NCBI GenBank assembly: GCA_009781695.1
Contig: WQVH01000001.1
Location: forward strand, 1 to 64,000
From: Oscillospiraceae bacterium
Lineage (GTDB): Bacteria; Bacillota; Clostridia; Oscillospirales; Oscillospiraceae
DNA length: 64,000 bases
Direction: 5' to 3'
Shown: positions 62,937 to 64,000 of the stretch, one piece after another
Numbering within the stretch: position 1 is the first letter of the stretch
How the letters are laid out: each line of letters starts with the position of its first letter
Translations under genes and position numbers: made by a program
Notes under the pieces: model-generated
What the model saw: the letters and a program-made list of their open reading frames with translations, nothing else
Databases searched by the model: none
What the model was told of the DNA's origin: nothing

Positions 62937-63935
62937 TTACACACCTTTCTGAAGTTTTAGCTTTTTCTTTGTAGTGATTAAGCCAAGAGACTTCTTGCGT
63001 GAGCGCTCGTTTAAAAAGTCCATTGTCAAAGCAATGAGCAAAAGAGCGCCCGATGCCATGGTGATCCATTGTGTCGCAAGTCCTATAGAGGTAAGCCCAA
63101 AATTAAATATATTGAGCATTGCAATCCCGATCAGACAACCAATCATGCTGCCCGAACCGCCGCCAAATGCAACACCGCCCAGTATGGCTGCCGTTACCGC
63201 ATTCATCTGCCAATCGGCAGCCGCAGCAGGGGCGGCCGAAGCCATGCGAGAGGTGAACATGACACCGGCAAGTGAGGATAATGTACCGGCGATAATATAA
63301 AGTATTGCACGAACTTTCTTTGGGTTGATTCCAGCCAGACGGGCTGCATACTCATTGCCGCCAACCATGTAGATGCTTCTTCCAAAACGTGTCTTTGTCA
63401 AAATCAATCCAAATCCAACGATAAGCAGTGTCATGATGACAAAGGGAATAGGGAAAATCCACAACATTCTGGCACCCCATCTAAAGCCCTCTACGGTGAC
63501 GGCAATATCTTGTGCATTGGTGATAATGAGATTGACCCCTTGAAGCATCTGAGAAAGCGCAATCGTCATAATAAATGACATGACATTTACTTTTGTGATA
63601 AAAAATGCGTTGATGGCGCCCAAGCAGGCTCCGAGAACCAATGTAATCAGTATTGCCAGCGGCCACGGTATACCCATGGCAATCATCGTCGCACAAATAA
63701 CTCCGCTGAAAAGTGCAACGAAGGTCATGGAAAGGTCGATGCCGCCACCGATAAACAAAAGAGCCATTCCGACAGTCATTACTCCGGTCACACTCATGGT
63801 CTGCATGATGCCTTGCAGATTGCCCATTCTCCTAAAATTATCGTTATTGATGGTAAATGCGACAAAAATGACTATCGTTATCAACAAGAGGACAGCTTCT
63901 TTGGATCTGATGAGCCGCATTATCTTCTGTTGCAT
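62937..63935 (-). CDS. Ribose-type ABC transporter permease, subunit 1
   Basis: A 332-residue polytopic permease with coupling segment VGGNEYAARLAGINPKKVRA (about 193-212) and GAILGGVAFGGGSGSMIG-like sequence. AGGGGG precedes the ATG at a slightly long spacing. It is a paralogue of the subunit at 60354-61376. The operon order (permease, ATPase, permease) suggests that the binding-protein gene lies upstream, beyond the window. Confidence 0.9.
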   Translation of the reverse strand: MQQKIMRLIRSKEAVLLLITIVIFVAFTINNDNFRRMGNLQGIMQTMSVTGVMTVGMALLFIGGGIDLSMTFVALFSGVICATMIAMGIPWPLAILITLVLGACLGAINAFFITKVNVMSFIMTIALSQMLQGVNLIITNAQDIAVTVEGFRWGARMLWIFPIPFVIMTLLIVGFGLILTKTRFGRSIYMVGGNEYAARLAGINPKKVRAILYIIAGTLSSLAGVMFTSRMASAAPAAAADWQMNAVTAAILGGVAFGGGSGSMIGCLIGIAMLNIFNFGLTSIGLATQWITMASGALLLIALTMDFLNERSRKKSLGLITTKKKLKLQKGV

Positions 63936-63954
63936 TGTTTGTAATTCCCCCTAT

Positions 63955-64000
63955 TTAGAAAGTAATAGAGTTTGGTACATCGAACAGGTGAGGCTCGATG
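63955..64000 (-). CDS. Possible C-terminus of an upstream gene
   Basis: The minus strand is open from the window edge to a TAA at 63955-63957 and reads IEPHLFDVPNSITF, 20 bp before the first permease. It could be the end of the binding-protein gene of this ABC operon, but 15 codons are too few to be certain. Confidence 0.35.
   Translation of the reverse strand, partial: IEPHLFDVPNSITF

Overview
The window looks like a chromosomal segment of a Gram-positive anaerobe, probably an amino-acid-fermenting member of the Clostridia (Bacillota). The grounds are strong AGGAGG-type ribosome binding sites with frequent TTG and GTG starts, sigma-A promoters, class B sortases with sorting signals, an S-layer-homology protein, PadR/HAAS operons, a hydroxyproline-dehydratase-type glycyl radical enzyme, a tungsten-type aldehyde ferredoxin oxidoreductase and a GlmL/MutL protein. 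The species cannot be named from the sequence alone. I saw no rRNA, tRNA, CRISPR array or complete mobile element.

Layout. 1-1.6 kb: two convergent HipA-like kinases, the first cut by the window edge. 1.6-5.8 kb: a MoxR ATPase / DUF58 / transglutaminase operon. 5.9-8.4 kb: a diguanylate cyclase and an MFS transporter. 8.5-16.9 kb: a HypD-like glycyl radical enzyme, then a DUF3798 lipoprotein with an ABC ATPase and two permeases. 17-20.4 kb: a four-cluster ferredoxin, a long AOR-family oxidoreductase and a ThiS/MoaD-like carrier, facing a ThiF/MoeB-like enzyme. 20.4-24.3 kb: that enzyme follows a divergent TRAP membrane pair and a GlmL-like ATPase. 24.3-30.3 kb: SLH protein, HAAS membrane protein, an unknown protein, BipA, a TauE-type permease and signal peptidase I. 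30.4-32.8 kb: KatG with a clear promoter and terminator. 32.8-34.8 kb: a gene-poor, rearranged stretch with a truncated secreted protein, a short RhuM-like protein and a long hairpin. 34.8-37.5 kb: an SPFH/zinc-ribbon pair. 37.6-44.6 kb: a TolC-like protein, RND pump, lipoprotein adaptor and AI-2E-family protein. 44.8-47.1 kb: PadR, HAAS and DUF4097 proteins. 47.2-59.4 kb: a MalT-type (LAL) regulator and a sortase-B pilus locus. 59.4-60.3 kb: a yybP-ykoY manganese riboswitch and MntP. 60.4-64 kb: a ribose-type ABC importer without its complete binding protein.

The most interesting system is the pilus-like locus at 50.0-59.4 kb. Its parts resemble the FCT (T3) pilus loci of streptococci: a 1402-residue beta-helix adhesin with a sorting signal, a signal-peptidase-like protein whose Ser-Lys dyad reads Asp-Arg (as in the inactive pilus chaperone SipA), a two-domain pilin with two apparent Lys-Glu-Asn isopeptide triads, a class B sortase with N- and C-terminal membrane segments, a small pilin-like protein lacking the isopeptide residues, and a second class B sortase. 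An adjacent LAL regulator and a small ribbon-helix-helix protein may control it, and an extensive RNA fold lies between the pilin and first sortase genes.

Other points of note are long near-perfect inverted repeats that do not look like terminators (26967-27042 and 37524-37591), a TRAP membrane pair whose large subunit lacks a conserved core segment, and a tripartite RND/TolC-like export operon in a Gram-positive background.
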